Made by a program: the position numbers and the translations under genes. The notes beneath the pieces are model-generated. The model ran no database searches and was not told the DNA's origin. It was given only the letters and a program-made list of their open reading frames with translations. From contig NZ_KQ948663.1 in NCBI RefSeq assembly GCF_001514145.1, positions 100,247-164,246 on the forward strand: a stretch of 64,000 bases of DNA. The letters run 5' to 3'. Each line of letters starts with the position of its first letter. Within the stretch, counting starts at the first letter, position 1. This document shows, in pieces, positions 34,191 through 41,947 of this stretch. This DNA comes from Streptomyces canus (GTDB lineage Bacteria > Actinomycetota > Actinomycetes > Streptomycetales > Streptomycetaceae).

Positions 34191-35120
34191 GTGGCACTCG
34201 CAGACCGTTCCTTCGCACGTCGCACACTCCTGACCACGACCGCCGCGCTGACCGGAGCAGCCCTGCTGGGTGGCACCGCGCAGGCGGCCGAGACCCGGCG
34301 CACCGGGTGGCCCGCGCAGTTCCCCCTCCCCGACGGCTTCCAGCCCGAGGGCATCACCATCGGCTCCCGGCCGTATGCCTACTTCGGCTCCCTCGCGAAC
34401 GGAGACATCTACCGGGCGAGCCTCGCCACCGGTCGCGGCAAGATCGTCGCCAAGGGCGCCGGACGCCCGACGGTCGGCCTGAAGATCGACCGGCACGGCA
34501 GACTCTTCCTCGCCGGCGGCGACAGCGGCGAGATACGCACCGTGGACGCCCGCTCCGGCGAGACGGAACAGGTGTACGCAACCGGCGGCACCTTCGTGAA
34601 CGACGTGATCCTCACCCCGGGCGCCGCCTGGTTCACCGACTCCTTCAAGCCGGTGCTCTACCAGCTGGCCAAGGGTGCGGTGACGACCGTACCGCTGACC
34701 GGGGACTGGCAGCAGGGGCCCGACTTCACGGCCAACGGCATCGAGCGCACCCCCGACGGCCGCGCCCTGCTCGTGGTGAACGCCTTCGCGAACGGCGGCG
34801 GCCTCATGCGGGTCGACCCGCGCACCGGCGCCGCCCGCGCCGTCGACCTGGGCACGGCGAAACTGCCCAACGGCGACGGCCTGCTCCTGCTCGGCCGGAT
34901 CCTCTACGCCGTCCAGCAGCAACAGAACGCGATCGACGTGTTCCGGCTGAACGACGCCGGCACCCGGGGCACCGCGATCACCCGCATCACCGACCCGCGC
35001 TTCCGCATACCGACGACGGTGGCGGCCTGGGGCAGCCGCCTGTATCTGCCCAACGCGCGCTTCGACGTCGAGCCGACGCCCACCACCGAGTACGACGCGG
35101 TGGCGGTACGACAGGTCTGA
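34191..35120 (+). CDS. exported SMP-30/NHL-like beta-propeller protein with Tat-type signal (309 aa)
   Basis: The GTG at 34191 has GGAAGGA seven bases upstream and gives the N-terminus ALADRSFARRTLLTTTAAL, a twin-arginine signal with cleavage near AQA (about residue 29). The mature part contains repeated propeller blades (for example GDIYRASLATGRGKIV, GRLFLAGGDSGEIRTVDARSG, GGGLMRVDPRTGAARAVDL), which resemble SMP-30/gluconolactonase or NHL folds. Metal-binding residues of lactonases are not clearly identifiable, so enzymatic function is open. It is divergent from the protease and convergent with parJ. The 275-base upstream region has an A/T-rich patch near 34030 suitable for a promoter. Confidence 0.8.
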   Translation: MALADRSFARRTLLTTTAALTGAALLGGTAQAAETRRTGWPAQFPLPDGFQPEGITIGSRPYAYFGSLANGDIYRASLATGRGKIVAKGAGRPTVGLKIDRHGRLFLAGGDSGEIRTVDARSGETEQVYATGGTFVNDVILTPGAAWFTDSFKPVLYQLAKGAVTTVPLTGDWQQGPDFTANGIERTPDGRALLVVNAFANGGGLMRVDPRTGAARAVDLGTAKLPNGDGLLLLGRILYAVQQQQNAIDVFRLNDAGTRGTAITRITDPRFRIPTTVAAWGSRLYLPNARFDVEPTPTTEYDAVAVRQV

Positions 35121-35126
35121 CACGGC

Positions 35127-35159
35127 TGAGGGCGGCGCGCATCCCGCGCACCGCCCTCA
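35127..35159 (+). terminator. terminator between propeller gene and parJ
   Basis: An inverted repeat (TGAGGGCGG ... CCGCCCTCA with an inner GCGC/GCGC) lies between the convergent stops. Confidence 0.7.
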
Positions 35160-35188
35160 CCGGCCCGACTCTCGACTCGGTCCTCGGC

Positions 35189-36199
35189 TCAGTCCTCCGA
35201 CGACGAGTCCTCGTCGTCCGTCTCCGGTTCCGTCTCGGCCTCAGTCTCCGGCTTCGGCGGCTTGGGAGGCTTCGCACGACCGCCGGGGCTGTCCCGCAGA
35301 TAGGCCGCGCTGTCACTGCCGTCCGCGGTCGCGTGACCGCCCGGCTGCCCCGGCTGGCCGCCGTCCCGGCGCCGCAGATACCGCTCGAACTCCCGGGCGA
35401 TCGCCTCGCCCGAGGCCTCCGGCAGCTCCGCGGTGTCCCGGGCCTCCTCCAGCGTCTGTACGTACTCCGCGACCTCGGTGTCCTCGGCGGCCAGCTGGTC
35501 CACGCCCACCTGCCAGGCGCGCGCGTCCTCGGCCAGCTCGCCCAGCGGGATCCGTACGTCGATCAGGTCCTCCAGACGGTTCAGGAGGGCCAGCGTCGCC
35601 TTCGGGTTCGGCGGCTGCGACACGTAGTGCGGTACGGCCGCCCACAGCGACACCGCGGGCACGCCCGCGTGGGTGCAGGCCTCCTGGAGGATGCCGACGA
35701 TGCCCGTGGGGCCCTCGTACTTGGTCTCCTCCAGGTCCATTCGCTGGGCCAGGTCCGCATCGGACGTGGTCCCGCTGATCGGGACCGGACGGGTGTGCGG
35801 GGTGTCGCCGAGCAGTGCGCCCAGGATCACCACCAGCTCCACGCCCAGTTCGTGGGCGAAGCCCAGCAGCTCGTTGCAGAACGAGCGCCATCGCATCGAC
35901 GGTTCGATGCCTCGGACGAGTACGAGATCGCGCGGCTTGTCGCCGCCGACGCGGACCACCGACAACCTTGTCGTCGGCCATGTGATCTTGCGCACTCCGC
36001 CGTCCAGCCACACGGTGGGACGGTTCACCTGGAAGTCGTAGTAGTCCTCGGCGTCGAGCGCCGCGAACACCTCGCCCTTCCACTCCTTGTCCAGATGTGC
36101 GACCGCGGTGGAGGCGGCGTCGCCGGCGTCGTTCCAGCCCTCGAACGCGGCCACCATGACCGGGTCGATCAGCTCGGGAACCCCCTCGAGCTCGATCAC
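35189..36199 (-). CDS. parJ: PAC2-family protein, ParJ homologue (336 aa)
   Basis: The N-terminus IELEGVPELIDPVMVAAFEG followed by WNDAGDAAS is the PAC2 (proteasome assembly chaperone-like) signature. The S. coelicolor member SCO1662 (ParJ) binds ParA, limits its polymerisation and affects chromosome segregation during sporulation. Middle features include RGIEPSMRWRSFCNELLGFA and the PTGIVGILQEACTHAGVPAVSLWAAVPHYV segment. The C-terminal about 60 residues are disordered and end in an acidic tail (TETEPETDDEDSSSED type). The GTG start has GGAGG upstream. In S. coelicolor this gene lies next to the glycerol operon. Here about 10 kb of methionine-salvage genes separates them. Confidence 0.88.
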   Translation of the reverse strand: MIELEGVPELIDPVMVAAFEGWNDAGDAASTAVAHLDKEWKGEVFAALDAEDYYDFQVNRPTVWLDGGVRKITWPTTRLSVVRVGGDKPRDLVLVRGIEPSMRWRSFCNELLGFAHELGVELVVILGALLGDTPHTRPVPISGTTSDADLAQRMDLEETKYEGPTGIVGILQEACTHAGVPAVSLWAAVPHYVSQPPNPKATLALLNRLEDLIDVRIPLGELAEDARAWQVGVDQLAAEDTEVAEYVQTLEEARDTAELPEASGEAIAREFERYLRRRDGGQPGQPGGHATADGSDSAAYLRDSPGGRAKPPKPPKPETEAETEPETDDEDSSSED

Positions 36200-36464
36200 C
36201 CAGCGCCTCCTTCCGACGTGCCCTCGCTTAACGCACCAACCTTACGGCGTCCGGCGGGGGCGCCCGCAGCCCCCTTGCACGGGGGAGTGAACGGATCACT
36301 GCCCCGTTCGCCACCCTGAAACACCCGGGTCGCACCCCGGGGGCCATCCCGGCCTCAGGGGCGCGGACCGTGTCGATATGCGGCTCCGCCGCGTGGGCGC
36401 GACCAGCCACAACGAGCAGGCACCCGCACGTCGACGCGCACCCCTGCGGTCTCCGCAGCGAAAC

Positions 36465-37136
36465 TCACAGAGTGGATCGCAGCCACTGCTCCACGCTCGC
36501 GATGTGCACCGTCGCCCACGACCGGGCCGCCTCGCCGTCCCGGTCGCGCAGGGCGGCGAGGATCGCACGGTGCTCGTGCAGGGTGCGGCTGACCGCGTCC
36601 TCCTGGGTCAGTCCGCGCCAGATCCGGGCCCGGGTGGTGGGACCTGACAGCCCGTCAAGAAGCGAGCAGAGGACGGAGTTTCCTGAGCTCTGTACGATCC
36701 CGCGGTGGAAGTCCAGGTCGCAGGCCACCAGCTCCTCCACCGACGGGCTGTCGCCGAGTTTGTCCAACTGGGCGGAGAGCGCGTCGATCTGCTGCTCGCT
36801 GATCCGGGAGGCGGCCATCGCCGTGGCGGCCGGCTCCAGGATGCGCCGCACGGCCAGGAACTCCAGGACCGTGTCGTCGCGGTGGAAGTCGACGACGAAG
36901 CTCATCGCCTCCAACAGGAGTTGCGGATCCAGGCTGGTCACATACGTGCCGTCGCCCTGCCGTACGTCCAGGATGCGGATCAGCGACAGCGCCCGCACGG
37001 CCTCGCGCAGCGAGTTGCGGGACAGCCCCAGCTCGGAGGCGAGCTCGCTCTCCTTGGGGAGCCGGTCGCCGGGGCGCAGCGCGCCAGAGACGATCATGCC
37101 CTTGATTTTCTCGATCGCCTCGTCGGTGACAGCCAT
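36465..37136 (-). CDS. FadR/GntR-family transcriptional regulator (223 aa)
   Basis: It has an N-terminal winged helix (IKGMIVSGALRPGDRLPKES and LGLSRNSLREAVRALSLIR) and a C-terminal FCD ligand-binding domain with the metal-site pattern DLDFHRGIV ... HEHRAIL ... HIASV (Asp and three His). FCD regulators usually repress an adjacent pathway and respond to a carboxylate or sugar-type ligand. It is divergent from mtnA, and a palindrome lies between them, so control of methionine salvage is plausible but unproven. The ATG start gives the classic DEAIEKIKGMI first helix. Confidence 0.9.
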   Translation of the reverse strand: MAVTDEAIEKIKGMIVSGALRPGDRLPKESELASELGLSRNSLREAVRALSLIRILDVRQGDGTYVTSLDPQLLLEAMSFVVDFHRDDTVLEFLAVRRILEPAATAMAASRISEQQIDALSAQLDKLGDSPSVEELVACDLDFHRGIVQSSGNSVLCSLLDGLSGPTTRARIWRGLTQEDAVSRTLHEHRAILAALRDRDGEAARSWATVHIASVEQWLRSTL

Positions 37137-37184
37137 GTCCGGCCTCCTTCTCGCCCCGCATTGCGCTGAGACGTCGGATGTCTC

Positions 37185-37199
37185 AGCTCATTATGAGCT
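37185..37199. promoter_or_regulatory. palindromic operator candidate (AGCTCATTATGAGCT)
   Basis: A perfect 7-bp inverted repeat around one base lies 49 bases upstream of the regulator start and 131 bases before mtnA, within a wider GTCT...AGAC frame. It is likely the autoregulatory site of the FadR-type protein. Confidence 0.5.
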
Positions 37200-37329
37200 C
37201 TGCTCAGACGAGCGCCTCCAGATCGGCGATCACGGCCCTGTGAACGCGTACACATGGCAGCTCGTGGAGGGCGGTTCCCCCATGTCATGTACCGTGGCGA
37301 GACCACCGGAACATCAGGAGTATCCCGAA

Positions 37330-38361
37330 ATGCCCCAGGAACTGCGCGCGGTCGAATGGACCGGGTCCGGCCTCGCGCTCATCGACCAGACGCTGCTTCC
37401 GCACCGCACGGAGACGAGGGATGTCCGCGATGTGGACACCTTGGTCGACGCGATCCAGCGCCTCGTGGTGCGGGGCGCGCCCGCGATCGGGGCGGCGGGG
37501 GCCTACGGCGTCGCGCTGGCACTCCTGCAGGGTGAGCGGGAGGGATGGTCGGACGCCGAGGTGCGGACGGCCGTCGCCCGCGTCCGGGAGGCCCGGCCCA
37601 CCGCCGTCAACCTCATGGTGTGCGTGGACCGCGTCATGACCCGGTTCGACGAGGGGCTCGACGCGGTGCTCGACGAGGCCGCGGCGGTCCAGCGCGAGGA
37701 CGTCTCGGCGAACCGCGCGATGGGCGCCTCCGGTGCGGACTGGCTGCTCGAAAGGGTCGGCGCGGACCGGCCGTTGAGGATCCTGACGCACTGCAACACG
37801 GGCGCGCTCGCCACGGCCGGATGGGGGACGGCGCTCGGCGTCATCCGTGAACTGCACGCGCGCGGACGCCTGGAGGTCGTCTACGCCGACGAGACGCGTC
37901 CCCTGCTGCAGGGATCCCGGCTGACCGCCTGGGAGCTGGTCCAGGAGGGCATCCCGCACTACGTCCAGGCGGACGGGGCCGCGGCAGGAACGATCCTGCG
38001 CGGGGAGGTCGACGCGGCGATCGTCGGCGCGGACCGCATCGCGGCGAACGGCGACACGGCGAACAAGGTGGGCACGGTGGGCATCGCCCTGGCCTGCGCC
38101 TACGTGGGCATCCCGTTCCTGGTGGCAGCACCGACGACCACGGTGGACCTCTCCACCGCGACCGGCGACGACATCCACATCGAACTCCGCGGCGAGGCGG
38201 AGGTGTTGGAGTGGGGCGGGATACGGACGGCTCCGGCGCAGTCCCGCGGCCACAACCCGGCCTTCGACGTGACCCCGGGGCGCCTGGTGACCGGGCTGGT
38301 GACCGAGCGGGGCGTGCTGGAGGTCGCGGCGGGCGAACTACCGGGCGACCGGCTGAAGTAG
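37330..38361 (+). CDS. mtnA: methylthioribose-1-phosphate isomerase MtnA (343 aa)
   Basis: MtnA converts 5-methylthioribose-1-phosphate to 5-methylthioribulose-1-phosphate in methionine salvage. It is an eIF2B-alpha/beta/delta homologue. The family motifs RGAPAIGAAGAYGVALAL, HCNTGALATAGWGTALG (catalytic Cys) and VGADRIAANGDTANKVGT (catalytic Asp) are all present, and the length is normal. I chose the ATG at 37330 with CAGGAG upstream; the longer open frame to the left is non-coding. The next step enzymes mtnB, mtnC and mtnD are transcribed towards it and meet at a shared terminator. Confidence 0.95.
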   Translation: MPQELRAVEWTGSGLALIDQTLLPHRTETRDVRDVDTLVDAIQRLVVRGAPAIGAAGAYGVALALLQGEREGWSDAEVRTAVARVREARPTAVNLMVCVDRVMTRFDEGLDAVLDEAAAVQREDVSANRAMGASGADWLLERVGADRPLRILTHCNTGALATAGWGTALGVIRELHARGRLEVVYADETRPLLQGSRLTAWELVQEGIPHYVQADGAAAGTILRGEVDAAIVGADRIAANGDTANKVGTVGIALACAYVGIPFLVAAPTTTVDLSTATGDDIHIELRGEAEVLEWGGIRTAPAQSRGHNPAFDVTPGRLVTGLVTERGVLEVAAGELPGDRLK

Positions 38362-38375
38362 CCCCCACAACAGCG

Positions 38376-38405
38376 GAAGGGATCCCCGCAACCGGGGATC
38401 CCTTC
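38376..38405. terminator. bidirectional terminator between mtnA and mtnB
   Basis: A perfect 12-bp stem (GAAGGGATCCCC / GGGGATCCCTTC) with a six-base loop lies between convergent genes. Confidence 0.85.
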
Positions 38406-38412
38406 TGGCGTG

Positions 38413-39021
38413 TCAGCGGCCCGTCAGCTCCAACTCCAGCAGCCACTCCACCACTTCGGTGTGATGCCGGGCCTGCCGGGGATCCGAACCCCACACATAC
38501 AGCCCGTGCCCGGCCACGACCACCGCCGGCATCCGGGGGTCCCGCGCCGCCTCCAGACGGTCCCCGAGCACCTTCATGTCCTGGCTGTTGGCGATGACCG
38601 GCAGGGGCACCTCGGCGTCGTGGGCCGGCTGGCCGACGCCCTTCAGCATCTCCAGGTCCTTGAAGACGATCCCGCCCGGGTGCCGGTGCCCCATCGCGAC
38701 GGAGGCGACCGTGTGGACGTGCACCACGGCGCCCGCCCCCGTCAACGCGGCGACCCGCGCGTGCAGTTCGGCCTCCGCCGATGGCTTGCCGCCGTTCACC
38801 GCGGCGCCCCGGCCGTCCACCAGCACCACGTCCGCGGGCGTCAGCTCACCCTTGTCGTGGCCGCTGGCCGTGACGGCGAGCCGCAGCGGATCACGGGAGA
38901 GCACCACGGACAGGTTCCCGGACGTCCCCCGCATCCAGCCGAACGAGGCGAAACGGGCGGACTCGGCGGCGAGGACCGCCCCCGCCTCCTCGAGGTCGAG
39001 TGCGCTGATGTCGGCGGTCAC
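38413..39021 (-). CDS. mtnB: methylthioribulose-1-phosphate dehydratase MtnB (202 aa)
   Basis: This is a class II aldolase/adducin-fold zinc enzyme that removes water from methylthioribulose-1-phosphate. Visible features are WMRGTSGNLSVVL (phosphate-binding loop), AVVHVHTVASV (zinc His pair) and RQARHHTEVVEWLL (third His). The GTG start overlaps the mtnC stop (GTGA), and AAGGAG lies eight bases upstream. It is the last gene of mtnD-mtnC-mtnB. Confidence 0.93.
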   Translation of the reverse strand: MTADISALDLEEAGAVLAAESARFASFGWMRGTSGNLSVVLSRDPLRLAVTASGHDKGELTPADVVLVDGRGAAVNGGKPSAEAELHARVAALTGAGAVVHVHTVASVAMGHRHPGGIVFKDLEMLKGVGQPAHDAEVPLPVIANSQDMKVLGDRLEAARDPRMPAVVVAGHGLYVWGSDPRQARHHTEVVEWLLELELTGR

Positions 39022-39737
39022 GAAGTGCTCCTTGAAACGGTGATCTCGTCGAACGTCCCCGCCGCGGCGTGGTCGCCGACGCCTTGCTCGAAGTACGGCT
39101 CCCCGGGCCGCCGTATCCCGACGGCATGCCAGCCCGCCGCACGGGCCGCCTCCAACTCGCCGGGGCGGTCGGAGAGGAAGAGGAGCTTCGCGGGCTCGAT
39201 GCCGGTCGCCCCGGCGATACGGCGGTACGACTCCGCCTCCTGCTTGGGCCCGGCGTTCTCGGTGTCGTAGAGACCGGAGAGCAGCGAAGTGAGGTCGCCC
39301 TCGGGGCTGTGGGTGAACCAGGACCGCTGCGCCGCGACGGACCCGGACGAGTAGACGTAGAGCCGCACACCCGAGGAGTGCCAGGCGCGCAACTCCGGTA
39401 TGACGTCGTCGTAGAAGTGCGAGACGAGGTCGCCGCGTGCGAAGCCCTCGGACCAGATGACGCCCTGCAGGATCTTGAGCGGGGTCGCCTTGCGGTCCTC
39501 GTCGAGCCAGGCGTTCAGCGCCTTCTCGACCCGCACGGCGTCGGCCTCGGGTTCGCCGATCGCCTCGCGGACCTGGGCGACGGCCCGCGCCACCTCGGGG
39601 TCGCCGGACCGCTCGGAGAGCAGTGCGGCGAACCGTGAGCGCGCATACGGGTAGAGCACGTCGACGACGAACCCCGTGGCGCTCGTGGTGCCCTCGATGT
39701 CGAGCACCACGGCGTCGACGGTGTGGCGCAACGTCAT
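39018..39737 (-). CDS. mtnC: acireductone synthase (enolase-phosphatase) MtnC (239 aa)
   Basis: This HAD-superfamily enzyme both enolises and dephosphorylates diketo-methylthiopentyl-phosphate to acireductone. Motif I is VVLDIEGTTS (Asp nucleophile, typical of MtnC), motif II is VYSSGSVAAQR, and motif III/IV is around KQEAESYRRI and LFLSDRPGELEAARAAG. The ATG overlaps the mtnD stop (ATGA), and the stop overlaps the mtnB start. It is a complete-length member. Confidence 0.95.
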   Translation of the reverse strand: MTLRHTVDAVVLDIEGTTSATGFVVDVLYPYARSRFAALLSERSGDPEVARAVAQVREAIGEPEADAVRVEKALNAWLDEDRKATPLKILQGVIWSEGFARGDLVSHFYDDVIPELRAWHSSGVRLYVYSSGSVAAQRSWFTHSPEGDLTSLLSGLYDTENAGPKQEAESYRRIAGATGIEPAKLLFLSDRPGELEAARAAGWHAVGIRRPGEPYFEQGVGDHAAAGTFDEITVSRSTS

Positions 39738-40333
39738 GCGGCGGCCCTGTCGGCCTCGTAGCCCGCCGCGATGGTGTCGTAGTCCGGGAAACGGGAGGCG
39801 ATGGTCGAGCCGGTGAAGTTGCCGATCCAGCCGTCCTCCTCGTGGAAGAAGCGGATCGCGGTGAAGGACGGGTTGGTGCCCATGTCGAACCAGTGGGTGG
39901 TGCCGCGCGGCACGCCGAGGAGATCGCCCCTCTCGCAGAAGACCGCGTGCACCTCGCCGCCGACGTGCAGGTAGAAGATGCCGGAGCCGGAGACGAAGAA
40001 GCGGACCTCGTCATCGTCGTCGTGCGTGTGCTCCTGGAGGAACTTCTCGCGGGCCGCCTTGGCCTTCGCCGGGAACTCCGGGTCCTCGCTGGGGTGCAGA
40101 CCGAGGACGTCGACGGTGGTGAAGCCCTCCTCGGCGTTCAGCTTGTCGATCTCGGGGCCGTAGGCGGCGAACACCGTCTCGCTGCCGGCGTCGAACGGAA
40201 CGTCCTCACGGACCGGCCACTGCTCGTAGCGCACACCGATCGGCTTCAGCGCCTCCGCGATCTCGGCGGGGTCCGAGGTGCGGCGGACCAGGGTCTCGGG
40301 GCCGGACTCGGACCAGGTGGTCAGCAGCGTCAT
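39734..40333 (-). CDS. mtnD: acireductone dioxygenase MtnD (199 aa)
   Basis: This cupin metalloenzyme (Fe or Ni) oxidises acireductone to the keto-acid precursor of methionine and formate. Ligand candidates are His102 and His104 in EHTHDDDDEVRFF and His147 in PRGTTHWFD. The third ligand is a Glu/Asp: the spacing is H-x-H-x4-E, one residue longer than the textbook HxHx3E, so Asp108 or Glu109 may be used. The ATG has GGAGTTG upstream. The 17-codon upstream extension is not needed. It is the first gene of the mtnDCB operon, with a leader ORF candidate about 100 bases upstream. Confidence 0.94.
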   Translation of the reverse strand: MTLLTTWSESGPETLVRRTSDPAEIAEALKPIGVRYEQWPVREDVPFDAGSETVFAAYGPEIDKLNAEEGFTTVDVLGLHPSEDPEFPAKAKAAREKFLQEHTHDDDDEVRFFVSGSGIFYLHVGGEVHAVFCERGDLLGVPRGTTHWFDMGTNPSFTAIRFFHEEDGWIGNFTGSTIASRFPDYDTIAAGYEADRAAA

Positions 40334-40436
40334 GGGAACAACTCCAGGATTCTGGAAGGAAAGTCCGGATACCGAGACAAGCACCGGACGGGCGGGGGAG
40401 GAAGAGGGGCGGCGGAGGACGGTCGGCGGCGGTCGG

Positions 40437-40511
40437 TCAGCCGCGACACGGCGCGCCGGAACAGCGGTGCATGCGGGGCATACACGTCGCTTTCGCGCCA
40501 GGTGTCGTCAT
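40437..40511 (-). CDS. putative Cys/Met-containing leader peptide upstream of mtnDCB (24 aa)
   Basis: The short ORF has the ribosome-binding sequence GAGG five bases before its ATG and encodes a peptide with three Cys and three Met (…TCMPRMHRCSGAPCRG). It lies 103 bases before mtnD on the same strand. Ribosome stalling at Cys codons could control the operon. It has no family match I can name, so it may be chance. Confidence 0.4.
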   Translation of the reverse strand: MTTPGAKATCMPRMHRCSGAPCRG

Positions 40512-40638
40512 CGGGGCCTCACGGTGCCGGGTCGGGTGCCGGTCCTGCGATGGTAACTCCAGGCGGGAAGGCGGTCCGGTGTGACGTAGTCGTTGTCTCA
40601 CCTGCTGAGAAAGCGGTTCCATAACTTTGACGTGTGGC

Positions 40639-40652
40639 TGAAAACGTTCTCA
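40639..40652. promoter_or_regulatory. LacI-type operator candidate (TGAAAACGTTCTCA)
   Basis: This CG-centred inverted repeat has one mismatch between halves and the AACGTT core typical of LacI-family sites. It lies in the divergent region upstream of the importer genes. No LacI-type regulator is encoded in this window. Confidence 0.4.
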
Positions 40653-40662
40653 TGATCTGCGT

Positions 40663-40734
40663 ATGAAGACGCTGCTGCTCGTGCGGCGGCTGTACGTGGA
40701 CTTGCTCCGGTCGACCACAGCCAGCTGTCGCTGA
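40663..40734 (+). CDS. putative sulfur-responsive leader peptide (23 aa) upstream of the methylthioribose importer
   Basis: The ORF encodes MKTLLLVRRLYVDLLRSTTA followed by SCR and stop. Its RR..VDL.R......C pattern matches the actinobacterial putative-leader-peptide group that, as I remember, precedes sulfate, sulfonate and cysteine genes and ends near a Cys codon. It lies 115 bases upstream of the solute-binding protein gene on the same strand. A cysteine-sensing attenuation role is inferred. It also supports the view that the importer handles a sulfur compound. Confidence 0.65.
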   Translation: MKTLLLVRRLYVDLLRSTTASCR

Positions 40735-40849
40735 CCCCTCCCGGAGCCCTCGCGCGCCCACGCCATCCCTGACATCGGTGGCGCATTCCTTTCGCTCGCT
40801 CCGGGACACGCACTCCCTCTGTCTTCCCATCACGTACCTGGAGCCCCTC

Positions 40850-41947
40850 ATGTCCCGTGCCCGCCTCCCGCTTGCCGCGCTCTCGCTGGCCTCCGTCTCC
40901 GCCCTCGTGCTCTCCGGCTGCTCGCAGTCCACGGACGCGTCGACGAACACCGGCGACACCGCCGCCTCCGCCTCGGCCGCCACCGGCAAGAAGCCCGCCC
41001 CCTTCAGCGCGGGCGCGGTCAAGGTGGCCCTGGTCCGGCAGAGCGGTGCCGGCGACTACTTCGAGCAGTGGGGCAACGGCGCCAAGGCCCAGGCCAAGGC
41101 CCTCGGTATCGACCTGACCGTGTACGACGCCCAGGCGGACAACGCCAAGCAGGCCACCGACCTCTCCTCGGCGATCAACTCCGGCGCCAAGGCGATCATC
41201 ATCGACCACGGCTTCCCGGCGACGATCCAGCCGGAGATCGACAAGGCCGTGAAGAAGGGCATCAAGGTCGTCGTCTACGACGTGGAGACCCCCACCAAGG
41301 GCGTGGTGAGCACCGAGCAGGACGACGCGAGCATGGCCCAGGCGGTCCTCGACGTGATGGCGAAGGACCTCGGCAAGAACGCCAAGGTCGGGTACGTCAA
41401 CGTCGCCGGCTACGCGGCCCTGGACAAGCGGAACACCGTCTGGGCGAAGGAACTCGCCGCGCAGGGCTGGAAGCAGCAGTTCAAGGTCGGCAAGGTCACC
41501 GACTCCACGGCCACCGACAACGTTCCCCTGGTCTCCGCCGCGCTCACCCAGCACGCGGACGTGACCGGCGTCTTCGCCCCCTACGACGAACTCGCCAAGG
41601 GCACGGTCCTCGCCGTCCAGAACAAGAAGCTCCAGGACAAGGTGAAGGTCTTCGGTGCGGACGTCTCCAACGCCGACATCCAGCAGATGACCGCCGCCGA
41701 CAGTCCGTGGGTCGCCACGGCGGGCACCGACCCGTCCGCGGTCGGCGCCGCCGTCGTCCGTACGGCCGCCCTGGAGCTGGCCGGTCAACTGGGCAAGACC
41801 TCGGTGGAGTTCCCGGCCGTCGCCATCACCCAGGACTTCCTGCGCGAGAAGAAGATCGAGAACATGGACCAGCTGCGGCAGGCGCTGCCCGCGCTGAACC
41901 TGTCGCAGGTCTCGACCGCCGACTGGATCTCGAATGTCGCCCACTGA
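40850..41947 (+). CDS. ABC importer solute-binding lipoprotein, predicted 5-methylthioribose (365 aa)
   Basis: The ATG at 40850 has GGAG seven bases upstream and starts a lipoprotein signal (ALVLSGCSQS, lipobox Cys at about 25). The mature part is a periplasmic-binding-protein fold of the ribose/sugar class (VKVALVRQSGAGDYFEQWG; DVTGVFAPYDELAKGTVLAV; DSPWVATAGTDPSAVGAAV). It would be tethered outside the membrane. Methylthioribose is inferred as ligand because mtnK follows in the same operon and the mtn enzymes flank it. The stop overlaps the ATPase gene start by 14 bases. Confidence 0.8.
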   Translation: MSRARLPLAALSLASVSALVLSGCSQSTDASTNTGDTAASASAATGKKPAPFSAGAVKVALVRQSGAGDYFEQWGNGAKAQAKALGIDLTVYDAQADNAKQATDLSSAINSGAKAIIIDHGFPATIQPEIDKAVKKGIKVVVYDVETPTKGVVSTEQDDASMAQAVLDVMAKDLGKNAKVGYVNVAGYAALDKRNTVWAKELAAQGWKQQFKVGKVTDSTATDNVPLVSAALTQHADVTGVFAPYDELAKGTVLAVQNKKLQDKVKVFGADVSNADIQQMTAADSPWVATAGTDPSAVGAAVVRTAALELAGQLGKTSVEFPAVAITQDFLREKKIENMDQLRQALPALNLSQVSTADWISNVAH

